Positions 47,301 through 58,553 of a stretch of DNA of 64,000 bases are shown piece by piece. Numbering within the stretch: the stretch's first letter is position 1; the number at the start of each line of letters is the position of its first letter. Origin of the DNA: Lojkania enalia (lineage: Eukaryota; Ascomycota; Dothideomycetes; Pleosporales); assembly GCA_010094045.1 (NCBI GenBank), contig ML986579.1, forward strand, positions 1,118,206 to 1,182,205, read 5' to 3'. A program made the translations under genes and the position numbers. Under the pieces are notes generated by a model. It saw only the letters and a program-made list of their open reading frames with translations, searched no databases and had not been told where the DNA came from.

Positions 47301-47942
47301 ATGCTCTGTTCACCCCCGCTCAGTTCAATTTCAGTGAAAGAACTGCATTAGAGAGTTGTTCGTCTTTCCGGTTCCTTCCCGTATCACCATTGAAATTCAT
47401 AGCATTTATCACACACGCGAGTTCGTGGTTAGAAGCTCGGACACCTACTATACCTAGTCGGCTAGTTTCCATAGATTTATTTGTTCTTCTCCTTTTTTCG
47501 ATGTATGGCTAGAAGGTTTGTGTATTCTGTCACCGGCGTGATTTGAAGAAGGGAGAGAAGTCATGAGCCCGAACCTGTTAGGATTTTTCAGGCTTCTCTT
47601 ATGTTATTAGCCAGATACGATACAATGCAGTTTAGAACATAAATTTTTTGTGGAAGGGACAGCCATAACCTCTGAGTCTGGTAGGTATTTTCGTCGTATT
47701 CGAGGGCATGATTACTAGTCGGTGCATGCCTTAGAGGAACACAGGATTTTGGTAGATAGAAATACGGCCAACCACTCCAGTCATTTACAATATCAGATAT
47801 CCATTCTCTTGATTAAAGTATTCCAGCCCATATCCTACTCGTTCCATCTTTTGGTAGCAGAGAAATAAAGGTAAATCCCTAGAGACGTTCCTTCCAGAAA
47901 CGTAAAATAAAGGGAACCTGGTTATTGTTCCCTCTCTATTGG
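44347..47942. other. Gene-poor AT-rich region left of the repeat array
   Basis: Contains the promoter of the GPI-protein gene on the left and then about 3 kb without a supported gene. Short frames (for example 46537-46731 +) have no recognised motif. A T/A homopolymer palindrome lies at 44922-44942, and a 7-bp inverted repeat (AGGGAAC ... GTTCCCT, 9-base loop) lies at 47911-47933, just before the T25 run. Confidence 0.5.
44922..44942. repeat. Homopolymer palindrome T9-A12
   Basis: Nine T followed directly by twelve A, flanked by AA and TT. It could extrude as a hairpin or mark an old insertion or retro-element end. Nothing else points to a function. Confidence 0.5.
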
Positions 47943-47967
47943 TTTTTTTTTTTTTTTTTTTTTTTTT
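47943..47967. repeat. 25-nt T run at the left boundary of the array
   Basis: Exactly 25 consecutive T, preceded by ATTGG and followed by AAGG. Left of it there is no clear periodic unit; right of it the ~57-bp pattern can be followed, though weakly at first. Confidence 0.7.
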
Positions 47968-50900
47968 AAGGTTTACTATGAGGAGCATATGAGCCATGAA
48001 GTGGCCTTGCGTCTGTTTTTATAGCTATTGCCAGGGCGTGATAAGGCGTTGACCGTATTATTTGATGCTGTAGGTTTTTGTGGCAAGGGAATAGACATGC
48101 GATTACTACCATACCATTTCGAGCATACTCTATGGCGCAAAAGTATATTCACGGCCATTCGCTATGTGTACGAAACTTAGTACAGACGGACGCATGGTTC
48201 TTGAAAGCGAGTCCTTTGAGTCTGAATAGAATAAGGGTGCCTATGCCAGAAAAAAAAGCATCCATACCGGCTCTTTCGCTATTCTTTTGGACTACGAATT
48301 TCCCACAGCAGTGCCATTTCCCTGACGCATTCGAGCTTTAAGGGGGGGCATACGTTTTGCGGGCGGAAATAGAGTAACTTGCCGGATGAAATATTCAAGA
48401 TTTTAGGATTGGAAAAATACAGATGGCTCTCCCTAAGATTCACTCAGCCGCGCTTTTCATCAGACGTATAAAGGCTCAAGAACAGAAGATGGCCATAAAT
48501 CCTTCGTATTTAGGTTTTGATTGGTAAGATTCGCAGAAGCACATCAAGGGTAGATGTGTCTAATTTGTAGTCTATGAGGCGTGTTTAGGATTCGTTCCAA
48601 GGAAATCGGAGGAACATATTCAAATTAATATGTTACTTTATAGCCCAAGGACCTTGGTTGGAGCACTGTAGCACTAGTGGTGTATGATTCGTCGTATCCT
48701 TAAAATTTTCGGGTTTGACATATATTGCATCCATAATCTGTTGAAGATGGTGTTTGAGATTACATATCCAACGAAGAAAGGTCCAAAGAATGTTCTGCCG
48801 CAACATTAAATCTTTCTGAAGTACTTGAGTTATTCCCTATACAAGCTGGCTAGGCCTAGACACACCCTTTATGATAGACACAAGTCCGAGTCGGAGGAGC
48901 CGCATTGTCACCTCAGCAGAGAGTTTCTGGATTCTGTAGCATATCATGGTCCCAGAGGGAAAGCGAGGGTCATGAATGCGTGACTTATAGCATTACAAAG
49001 ATCCAAGAGTAGCATACGATACACCATTAATACATCTTTCCATGCCTTTTTATCCTTCAAAAGCACGCGAAGAATTTTGCGAGGAAAAATGCCAACTTGG
49101 ATCCTTGACATGTAGTCTTTTTGGATTGACAGCGAATATGGGCCATATCTTAAGCATGATGCATAATAAGTTCTATTTTCAACGCAGGGACTTCTGTACG
49201 GAAAGAGAAGCCATTTCATGCCAATCGCTTTGCATGTGGAAATGGATCGCACATGAACAAGCTACATGAAAGGTCCTATGCTCTTCTAATTCGAGACGTG
49301 AGAAACAAATATCCAAGGGAGGAAGTCAAATGTCCTAAGTTTAACTTATTTAGACTCAACAGTCAGCAGGCGAAGTACTATGTCATTGGTTGTCACTTAT
49401 ATATCATTTCTGTCTGTCGAGCCAGGATGATTCTTAAGATTAGACGGCGAGGGCTCTCTAGTCTTTATGTCTCGAATTTGAAGTCGCACGGAAGGGACGT
49501 AAGCAAATTCAAATCTGAGAGCTTGCGTGATTATAAAAGGAATTAGAGCAGTCTCCGAGGAAGAAAACCCATGCTGATGTTGCAGATTTTTCTTATGAAG
49601 TCGATTGCCGGAAACATGCATCAAAAGATTCTATTTCCCTTGTTTTTCTTTGGGAGAAGATATGTTAAATGGGCCAAGGAAGATGCATTTTGTCCGAATG
49701 ACGAACGTTTAGTCTCCATATTTCGTACATAGATAGCGCCACTGTGTGGTCTGTTGCTCTTCCTTAAAGCTTTGAAGAGGAAGAAAGTATGTCGTTGGGA
49801 AGGAATTGGAGAAACCTTTGCCAAAACCTAGTCAAATTTTTGAATATAAAAGATTGCGGACAACGTCGTTGCAGCATCACTCGTCTCTTAATCAATCCCT
49901 GACATGTTATAAAGGATTCCTCAAGAAAATCCAAGAGCCACAAGCTATTCAGTCCGTAGAATTATAATCCACGAGGAGAGAGAATTGACAGGTCCTTATA
50001 AGCCAGACGATTCTAAGTTCCACGCTACGAGAGGTACCATATATAATGGTACTGTTAATTTTAACCTCGCGGGAACTAATTCTTCCGAAATTCATGAAGC
50101 ATTCGCAATCCATTATGCATTTCATTTTGAATTGGAAAGCTCTGAGAGCTAGTGCCAGTTCCGCAATACAATATGGAGTCTGGTATAAAAGATCGAATAG
50201 TTTCCCAAGAAATGAAATGTTAATATTTTGCCTCGTCCTCCGTGCCTCAGAGCCTAGGCCTCAAAGAAGCGTTCCCAAAGTCTGACTCTAGCTTCATCCT
50301 GAATTCATTCCGGACGGAAGTTTTTCCAAGCTATGAGTCAGCCATAGAGCTTAGGGCGTGCAGATCTTGGTATCATGAACGTAGTGAAAAGAAATTTTAG
50401 CCTTCGTAAAGTGATGTCAGTTCAGCAAAAAAGAGACCACCATCCTGATATAGTTAGATACTTAAGACTCGGAGGCTCCCAAAAAGGCCCATTGTTTACC
50501 AATTCCTTATATATTAGCGCTTGTACAAGAATATACGTTCAAATGGAAGCACTTCGTCTGCCCAATTGCATTAATATTGAAAACTTGAACAAAAGGGTTC
50601 CATCAGATAGACCCCGAGTCTTTTTGGGCCTCCACTGATGGAAAAATCCGTCAGAGGAGAGGAAGGTTCATGTCATCCTAGTTTGCGTATTGAACTTAAA
50701 TTATTATTAACTAGGACCATGAGGGGTTCCATTTTGTATGACCGATCGTAGTAACAGGTTCATCGTCCGCGAGACAAAGAAATAGAAATCCCCTTTAAAG
50801 AAAATTTCGATTTGAACGATATACAAGCTAGAGAAACATGTATAGCCCATAACTGTGGCCTTGGTCGTAGGTAAGGTAGTAGATCTTTGGTTCAAGAACT

Positions 50901-53455
50901 AAGTGTATATTTGGCTTTGGATATTTTTTAACTCGAATGCATTCAAGAATAGAACCAATGCATTATGGATAGTGATGCTTTCGTATTGTGCAGGAGGCCC
51001 TATTCCTCCGAATAAAAGAGGATAGCACCTTGAATTAAGCATCATCTGAAGATTGCAGACGTTATTCTTGTTCTTGCACACATGGCACAGAATTTTCCAG
51101 GAAAAAGCCAGGCATATCTTGGATACTAGTTTGTTTCTCCTCTAAAAGATGCATAGGCGGCACTTTGGGGATTATTGACGTTCCTTTCAGGTTTGCTGTA
51201 AAACAGAAATGGTCATCGGGATATAGAATGGAAATTCTAGACTCAGAAGTAATAAATATATAGCGCATAATACTCAGAAAGCACAGCTTTTGGGCCTACC
51301 ATTTCAGCATCTGTGGCGCCTTTTTGACTTGGAGATCTGGGAATCGCATTTCCAATCGTCCTAGTTTGTCATTGAAGTGGCATTCGAGTCAGATTAGAAC
51401 AAATATAAAGCTGATGTATTAGTTTTTCAGTGTCCAAAAAATTGTGTAAACGCCGAAGCCATGGAGCACGCGAAGCACCGGCATTAGGTGTAATGAGATT
51501 AAATTTGATAACCAAGATGGTTATAGTCTCCACGTACTGTATCTCCGAACTTGAAGATCCTCGGAGCGATATACCCTCCGCACGTTGTCCTTCTCTTAGA
51601 CTTTGGAAGGGAGTACCAGGGAGAGCAGGGAGGAACATAATCCCTTGGGTGAACATATTTTGGCGTTCAAGTTTCGGCAAAGCAAGAAGCATACAATCTG
51701 AGATGTCTTCAAAAGGCGAATCAGAATTGATAAGGGTGGAATGGGGCCATGATCCATCTAAAAGGTGATTTCTGGATCCAATCCTAGCGAAAGCGGTAAC
51801 ATATGCATTGATTGTGATGGTGTTAAATGTTGGGATGCCGTTATAACGGATCGAAATACCAATTCTGCGTGCTTTTCGAAGATTTCAGTCTAGGATTTGC
51901 AGATCGCTATACCGTGTTTTCACGCCATACCAATTTCAATCTTAAAAATTACAAGTTGTAGTCCACAAGGAAAGAGACGACTATTGTATATCACTCTAAT
52001 CTTCTTGATATCTAAAGTGTCCACGAATCGTTGCTTTTGTCCCTAAATTGAATTTTTTGTTTTCCTGAAATATGACCGACAACACAGCGATTGTGGTACT
52101 TATTTCTTGGAGGCGTTGCAATTCTTAGCGTTCGGGGGATCCTCTAAGTTGCCGCGATAGGGTATTGATTTCAGAATTTGTAGCAAGCAAGGAAGCAAGG
52201 CCATTGATCTAATTTCGACATTTATTTGGACCCGAGAATTTCCGAAGCCGCGCATATGATGGGCGCACAATGTTATGTTAGAATTCCAGAGAAGCCACAG
52301 CAGCAACTAGGAGAGCACACGAGAAAATTTTGTAATCTAGATTTTCACACAAGACTGCCATTTTAACTCGTCGTGGTCCATTTTACTCGGTAGGGCAAAC
52401 GGGCCATGCCGTCGTCTGTAGTTAGTTGTCAACTCCGGAAATTTGGTGGTACAGGCCCACTACAATTTTTGAAAATTTTTTAATCAAGATTGGGGTATTT
52501 TGATATTGGGGGAAAGAAAAGAAACCATAACGCTGCTCTCTGAGTCATTTTAGATTTATGACCCAAGAGGCACCATGGGATGGACGAAGACAATATTCTA
52601 GTCCCAAATGAAAGTACGACATTGAATATGAGCTACGATCCTACTTCCAGGCATCATTAGTCCCAATCAGCAATTTGAATGCTATCAGACCTACAGCGTA
52701 CAGTTTAGTTCATAACGCGGATCCAAGGTAGGGAAGAAAACCCGTCATATAACCTGTTGTTTTTATGTTTTTATTAACATTACACAGTCCAAAGACGCAT
52801 GACATTACCTCAACGTGGTATAGTTTTTAGTCCTCGATATAGACATTCGGCCTCCGACACACTCATTTCTTTTCTGAGTTTGTACTTTCAAAGTCCAGGG
52901 TCCAAGAGAACAAGCACTTTAACCTTTTTTTTTTTCAGTAGATTCTCCTCCCTACAGAATTGCTATGAAGAGAGCAACCTAGTCATATCTTTGCATCGGT
53001 CATGAACTTAATTTAGACCCCAAATTCAAAAGAATAATTGCCCGCCATTAATCTTTCATCTTTTAGCTCTCAATAGAGTTTCAACAACAGATACTTATGG
53101 ATTTCTACGTCTGAATGTTTTAGAATTCGCAACAAGAAGGCCATGACCTTTCCAGATATCCTTTTTTTTTGTCTGTACAGAGTTGGTATCGTATATGATC
53201 TTATTGTAGACTCCACAGCTCGAAGACGCACCACATGAGAAGCCATGTGTTGTTGTTAGTCGCCAGCATAGACTCTGCTCAATCAAGATAGTCATGGAGT
53301 ACAAAGTCTTGTCTTTTTAGGACCCTAAGTCTTCGAGAAGCGACGTTCAACTCATCTAGCTCTATTTCTAGTCCTCATGGAAAGCCATGTGCAAGCACAT
53401 GAAGCCAATCATATACGAAAATTCTTCGGGTTCTGTTTCAGACTCCTCGGTTCAA

Positions 53456-53478
53456 AAAATAAAATAAAATAAAAAAAA
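53456..53478. repeat. AAAAT microsatellite inside the array
   Basis: About three AAAAT units followed by an A run, inserted in an array unit shortly before a TTTTTTAGTCC start. Confidence 0.5.
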
Positions 53479-54343
53479 GAGCCTTTTTTAGTCCTCAAGA
53501 GAGATACTCAGCAGCCAACATACTCATGCATTTCGAGATCTAGGCTTTTTAAACCTCTTGGCATGTATTCTCGAGCCCGGAGATTTGAAAAGCAGCGCTA
53601 TTCTGCTCCATACTCGTGCATCTCAAACGTCGTGGAGGATGTGTTGTGGAGAAGATTGTTGCGTATCAGGCAGCCTCAATTGCTGGGGCAAATATCGATG
53701 TATCGAAGGAGGGTAAGCGGCCCGCCTAGCCAGAGGCTGGCAGTGGCGAGACTATATAGGCCTAAAAACAGACCAACTATAATAGGGTAGTAGAAACACG
53801 TGACAAAGATGGATATGAATTAAAGGTGCAAGAGGTTGTAGAACGGGTTTCGAAGACAAGAAAAACAGGATCATCTTTTAGAATGTCCTTTTTTGCTCAG
53901 AATGGTCACCGTTGCGCGAGGAACGAGGCGCCATACTACAGGCGAACATCCTCTTTTAGTCAAGATGTCGTCGAACAGCTGGCGAAGTTGACGATCATAT
54001 AATAATTCTTAGAGCCCAACACTCAAAAAATCCAATCCCATGTGTCGGCCGAAGGAAAACTTTTATTCCTTGAAATGAGAACAGAAATCCTCCGAGCAAA
54101 GAAGCGCGATTCAAGCCTTTCTTCCAAGCCCGTAGGCCAGGATGGAATCCAATGGCAAAGAAAATTTATGTTAGGGCGTTTGGATGACAGTGGTTAGAGT
54201 TAGGTGATGATCTTGGCAGTCGGCCGGAATATAGCCTTCTCGACCGTAGTCTCTAGCAACCTTTCTATCCCCATTTCGGATGACACCAGCCCACTTCGTG
54301 CTATTTATACGGCTATTTTTATACCAAACATTGCTTTACCACG

Positions 54344-54703
54344 CTAGAAGTGGTGATCCGGTGTAGTCTGTAGAAACCAATCCTTCACGGAGGAAACCAT
54401 TTGAAGTAGCATGATATTGGCTCTTGTAGAGCTCACGTTATTGGCGAACTGCTGCAGCATAAACGCTCCTAAATTTATGCAGAGGTCGAATTAGCCCATA
54501 TACGCCTACCTAGTATTTCCAGTGTGGACCGCGAATTCGGCAAATCTGTCTTCAATTTTCTTTCGCTCGTTCTCGTCGCTCGCCTTTCGTAACTTCATTA
54601 TTTGCTGCTCTGTTATCGGCCAGACCTGGACGTCTATACCCTCTAGCACTTGCTTCATTTGGACATAGTTTTCATTAAGGAAAGCCGTGCTATCCCTCAA
54701 CAT
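54344..54703 (-). pseudogene. Gene-like island inside the repeat array
   Basis: A minus-strand frame after a CACAG acceptor reads RDSTAFLNENYVQMKQVLEG, then QVWPITEQQIMKLRKASDEN, then KKIEDRFAEFAVHTGN, and meets a GTAGGC donor. Beyond a candidate 43-nt intron a second open segment reads FMLQQFANNVSSTRANIM through SSVKDWFLQTTPDHHF and stops at 54344. The two do not join in frame by one base, so the gene is probably broken. Amino-acid composition is protein-like, unlike the repeats around it. The family is not recognised. Confidence 0.4.
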
Positions 54704-57700
54704 CTGTGCATGTCGGATAAATTGGATCCGTTTTTAGAATAGTACCATCAAGTAGAAATAAACTTCTTTACAGGCTCAAAGAAAGTGTTCCACCCCTATA
54801 ATTTTATCACCTTTTTAGTCTCCAAAAGGGTCTGTGCTTTGCGCTATGCAACCCGTAATTTACAATTTCTAGTCCATAGGGTATTCAATAGGAGAACAAA
54901 AGCGGTCATAGCCTCTGCACAATATCTTTTTTAGACTCCAGAACATAGAAATCGCCGCGCCATAGGTATCGGATATCGCTTTAGTTCTAGAAAGGTAGAG
55001 TGTTCTACGGACAAGAAACGTCCATCTAGCAGCGTGATCCCCGATTTTAGTCATTATAGGATATCCTACGGGGAATAGAGATGATGGTCATTCTGAAAAT
55101 CTTAATGGAATTCCAGGGCTCAAGAGAAGACAATTATGCAGAGGTAATGTCTCGGTATTTAGAGACCAGCTCTCGAAAGAGGAAATTAGCCATGACTAAC
55201 AAGGTGGCAGCATTTTAATGTCCAAAAATCGAAAGTAGACAGCCATTTGTAGCTAGATATCCAGCTTTTCAAAGCTCTTGGTCCAGCACTCGAAAAGGGG
55301 GGGGCATCCTTGCTTTCGTACATCATTTTTTAGAGTCTAATGGTCGGGAAAAGAGCTCCGTGTTCCTTTTACGCCTTTCTACTTAGAAAGTATATGTGGG
55401 TTTGTACAAGAAGCATATATGTGTGGATATAAGCTACCTCCACGAAGAAAAGTGACATTCATAATAGTCTAGAGTTTTAAAATTCCAGACTCACAGGATG
55501 CCTTTATCCTTTAGATGCATGGTTTAGTCCTTGTAAAGGAATATGTAGATATACCAGGGATAAATCATGGAGTAAATATTGGTAGCTTTTTTTCTTATGG
55601 GGAATGCAATCTCCACTTAATACCTTTTATAAGATTCTCAGAGTCCTTGCCTCATAAAATAGCCATATTAACTTGTCTCCGTAGCTTTCGGCTCTTAGAA
55701 TAGAGTAAGTCCTAATACAAGAAAGAACTATTCAGCCGATTATGGGCAACCTTTATGGGATAAAGGACATTAATAATCCACTAGAGTAGTTTTGGAGTTC
55801 CAGCCTCGAAGTATAGCTACGGAAAGCACTCCTCCCCGAATTTGGTACTTAGAATAGGGCAAGTTCTTACGTAACAGAATAATTCAGTAGATAATAAGAA
55901 AGCTCCAAGAACATTAATATCGATCATTCTGTAAACTTTCAGTCTAACCCCTAGAGCGTAGTGCCATCAATTATACCTTTTTATGTGTAAGCCCAGGTCA
56001 CGTGCCTGATCAGGCTATGCAGTCCTTGATGAAGCAGTCTCATGTACTATATAATTTTCTACTATATCATAGACCGATAGGCCATGGCAATCATAAATAG
56101 ACCTATACAGTCTCCACCCACTCTTGCTTACATCATGAATATAATCCCTAGGAGTTCCAGCAAGGAAATTTTTAAGAATCTAACCCGAATAACCCAACAA
56201 TATATAATCCAGAAAGAATTTACTTCTTAGTCTCTGGCGTCAAACGGATGAGGTGAAGGTACTCCATAAGCTAGAGTCCATATGGTTTTTAGAATTCAGG
56301 ACTTAACAGGAGTGGTGCCATTTATGTTCGTTCATTTTCTATTTTAGTCCTCCCGAGATCCCCCAAAGCAAGCAAAATAGACAACAATTATACCTTAGTC
56401 TTGAATTTTTAGAGTCTCGCGCTCGAAGGAAACACCGCCCGACATTCCCTTGTGTCGACAGTTTAGTCTCTATGAGATTCAACGACATATAGAAGTTGCT
56501 TTGCAGGTTGGATTCCTCGTAATTTTAGAGTATACGGCTCGAAGGAGACGGTGTCATGTATATTTTTCCATTCCAATTTTAATATCTAGAGGATCCCCAA
56601 AGGCATGCAAAAAGAAAACAATATAATCCGAGCTTGTGGTTTGGTGCCCGTAGCACCATAATTGTATGTGCCAAATACTTTTAGTCCCCCTGAAAATCCA
56701 ACCGGGGAGCACTCGTCTACAGTAAGCATAGTTGTTTAAGGTCCCACAACTAAAACAAAAATTCCATTCTTCCGACTGAGCTTTTAGTTCCTAGAATATC
56801 CTCAAAGCAAGTCAAGAAATCCATGTAAATTTTAGTGCCGCGTTTTGAGACTCAGCGACTCAAATAGCACAGCGCCATGGGATCTTCCAGCGCAATGTTT
56901 TAGTCCCTAGAATATCCCTTTGAAATTAAAAAAGAAAACAAACATTTTACCTTCGCCTTGTCCTTTTAGAGTGCCGGAAGGGACGGACACTGCACTATCC
57001 ATTCATCCAAATGCATTCCTTAGTCCTCAGGAACTAGGAACAAACAATACGCCATCGCCTAGGTGCTTGTTTTCCTTTAGACCCAACAGTTCGAAGGAGA
57101 ACTCCATGCTGGGCTTCCCAAGGGGTATTTTCGTCCCTAGAATATCCGCTAAGCCGGGAAAGAAGAGAGCCATGTTCACCTTGTTCCTGTACTTTTAAAG
57201 CCCGCGACTCAACCACAGCACCATTTGATTCCATCAGTTGTATTTTCTAGTCTCCAGAGCCAGCAACAAACAATACTCCATAACACTCTGATCTTCCACT
57301 TTTTACACCCAACAACTGAAAAGCACAGCACCATCCCCTAGCCCAAATGCAGACTTTAGTCCCCGGATAGAACGATAAAAACCCCACATCCAGCGTTTCC
57401 ATTGTTGTATTTAGGTCCCACTCCCTGCACGAACCCTCCATAATATCTTCTTAAACCTGATTTTAGTCCCCATTCTACCCAGCGACAACCAACCCACCCA
57501 ACCCTCCATTATTCCCCACATTCTCGCCTCTCCCCGTTATAGTTCCCATCCCCATATCTGTCTCGAATCTCCGATTTTAACCATCGAACAAAGCCCGCCA
57601 CAAGCAAGTAGACAACCACATACATCTTTTAGATAAAGTTTTTAGACTCCCACTCCTCTAACACAGCACTTTCTTCCCCCCTTCCCCTATCTATCTTCAT

Positions 57701-57951
57701 TTTAGGCCCGGGACGTCCAACGCAGAAAGGGGACAGCCATCCCTTATTCCTATCCGGATTTGTAGACCCTAGTCGGATAATATAGTTTCGTTTGGCATTC
57801 TTATACTGATTTCTCGTCCCCGAGACAAGGGGAAAAGGCACCCGCCCATGCTGATTCCATGTCTTGAATTTTAGACACCGCCTAGGGAACGGCACCATGC
57901 GGTCCTCTTGGTAATAATTTAAGCCCGAATAGGAACCGCAACCCGTGGGCC

Positions 57952-57976
57952 AAAAAAAAAAAAAAAAAAAAAAAAA
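57952..57976. repeat. 25-nt A run at the right boundary of the array
   Basis: Exactly 25 consecutive A, preceded by GTGGGCC and followed by GCCATC. It mirrors the T25 run 10 kb to the left. The ~57-bp periodicity is clear immediately to its left and not followed to its right. Confidence 0.7.
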
Positions 57977-58553
57977 GCCATCTAAGCGGGCGAAGGGCGT
58001 GCGTTTATATAGAGACACTTCTTGCTGGGTAACTAACAATATTTTCCACGTCACTAGTAGTGACGTGAGTATTCACCGTGCTTACAAACGAACAAAAAGC
58101 AGGGGTGGTAAATAAGAGTAAGCTACCCATCCAGATACTCTAGCAAGAAATGGGACTCGGGACATCCAATGCCCAACACCTCAACCGTTTGCCGGATGGC
58201 ATGGTGGGGTCTCGTTGAGGGAATAGCAATACTTGATTGGCAACTACACGCCCCAAGCATCCAACAGAGAGGGAACTCTCACACTCCGCAAATCCAACAA
58301 TGTGTTAAGATTCAATAATTTTTTCATAGGCTGCTGTCATGATACTATACATTCCCATCCCCGTCTCCATCCTTAATCAACCCATTCCCACATACCTGAT
58401 CAGAAACCTGATTCCTTCCCAAAAAGCGGGATATCGATAATACAAACATTACGCCATGACCCAAAGAACAGGTTCCGAAATCCATCCAAATCTAAATGTA
58501 GGAGGGTATTTTGTAATAGAAAGACTTTCCCTCGACCAAAACCCCCCCCCCCC
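57977..58553. other. Short intergenic region between array and SAS4 gene
   Basis: No gene. Contains the perfect inverted repeat at 58047-58067 and, next to the SAS4 gene stop, an 11-base C run (about 58543-58553). Confidence 0.5.
58047..58067. repeat. Perfect 10-bp inverted repeat with ACGTCA cores
   Basis: CACGTCACTA, one central G, then TAGTGACGTG. Each arm contains ACGTCA, a bZIP-type half site. It lies 71 bases outside the A25 run. It could be a protein-binding palindrome or a small hairpin. Confidence 0.6.

Larger units (their letters stand above)
47968..57951. repeat. ~10 kb degenerate tandem array of ~57-bp monomers in an A-B dimer
   Basis: No intact gene is supported in this ~10 kb stretch. 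The plus strand shows TTTTAG(T/A)CC-like starts about every 50-65 bp, then a purine-rich middle and often CCAT. In 56.3-57.9 kb, starts lie at 56342, 56407, 56462, 56523, 56577, 56679, 56735, 56782, 56830, 56898, 56964, 57019, 57075, 57127, 57193, 57245, 57300, 57354, 57410 and 57461. Two classes alternate. A is CTAGAATATCC followed by AAGCAAG..AAGAAAAC (copies at 56791, 56907, 57137). B is CTCGAAGGAGAAC..CCATG (copies at 56418, 56530, 57082). The dimer is about 115 bp. The array is most regular, and strongly C-rich on the plus strand, near 56.3-57.9 kb. Towards 48 kb it is AT-richer and much more diverged. Orientation is the same throughout. Confidence 0.7.

Noticed and set aside
47968..57951. 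Many open frames of 60-140 codons inside the array (for example 48944-49252 -, 51369-51692 -, 56920-57198 +, 57629-58054 -).
   Set aside because: They track the repeat period, have no recognisable motif or splice partner, and their composition follows the array. They were treated as chance frames in a repeat.
47968..57951. CRISPR-like array because of regular short repeats and spacers.
   Set aside because: Units are diverged throughout, with no invariant direct repeat and no cas genes, and the genome is eukaryotic. A satellite-like array fits better.
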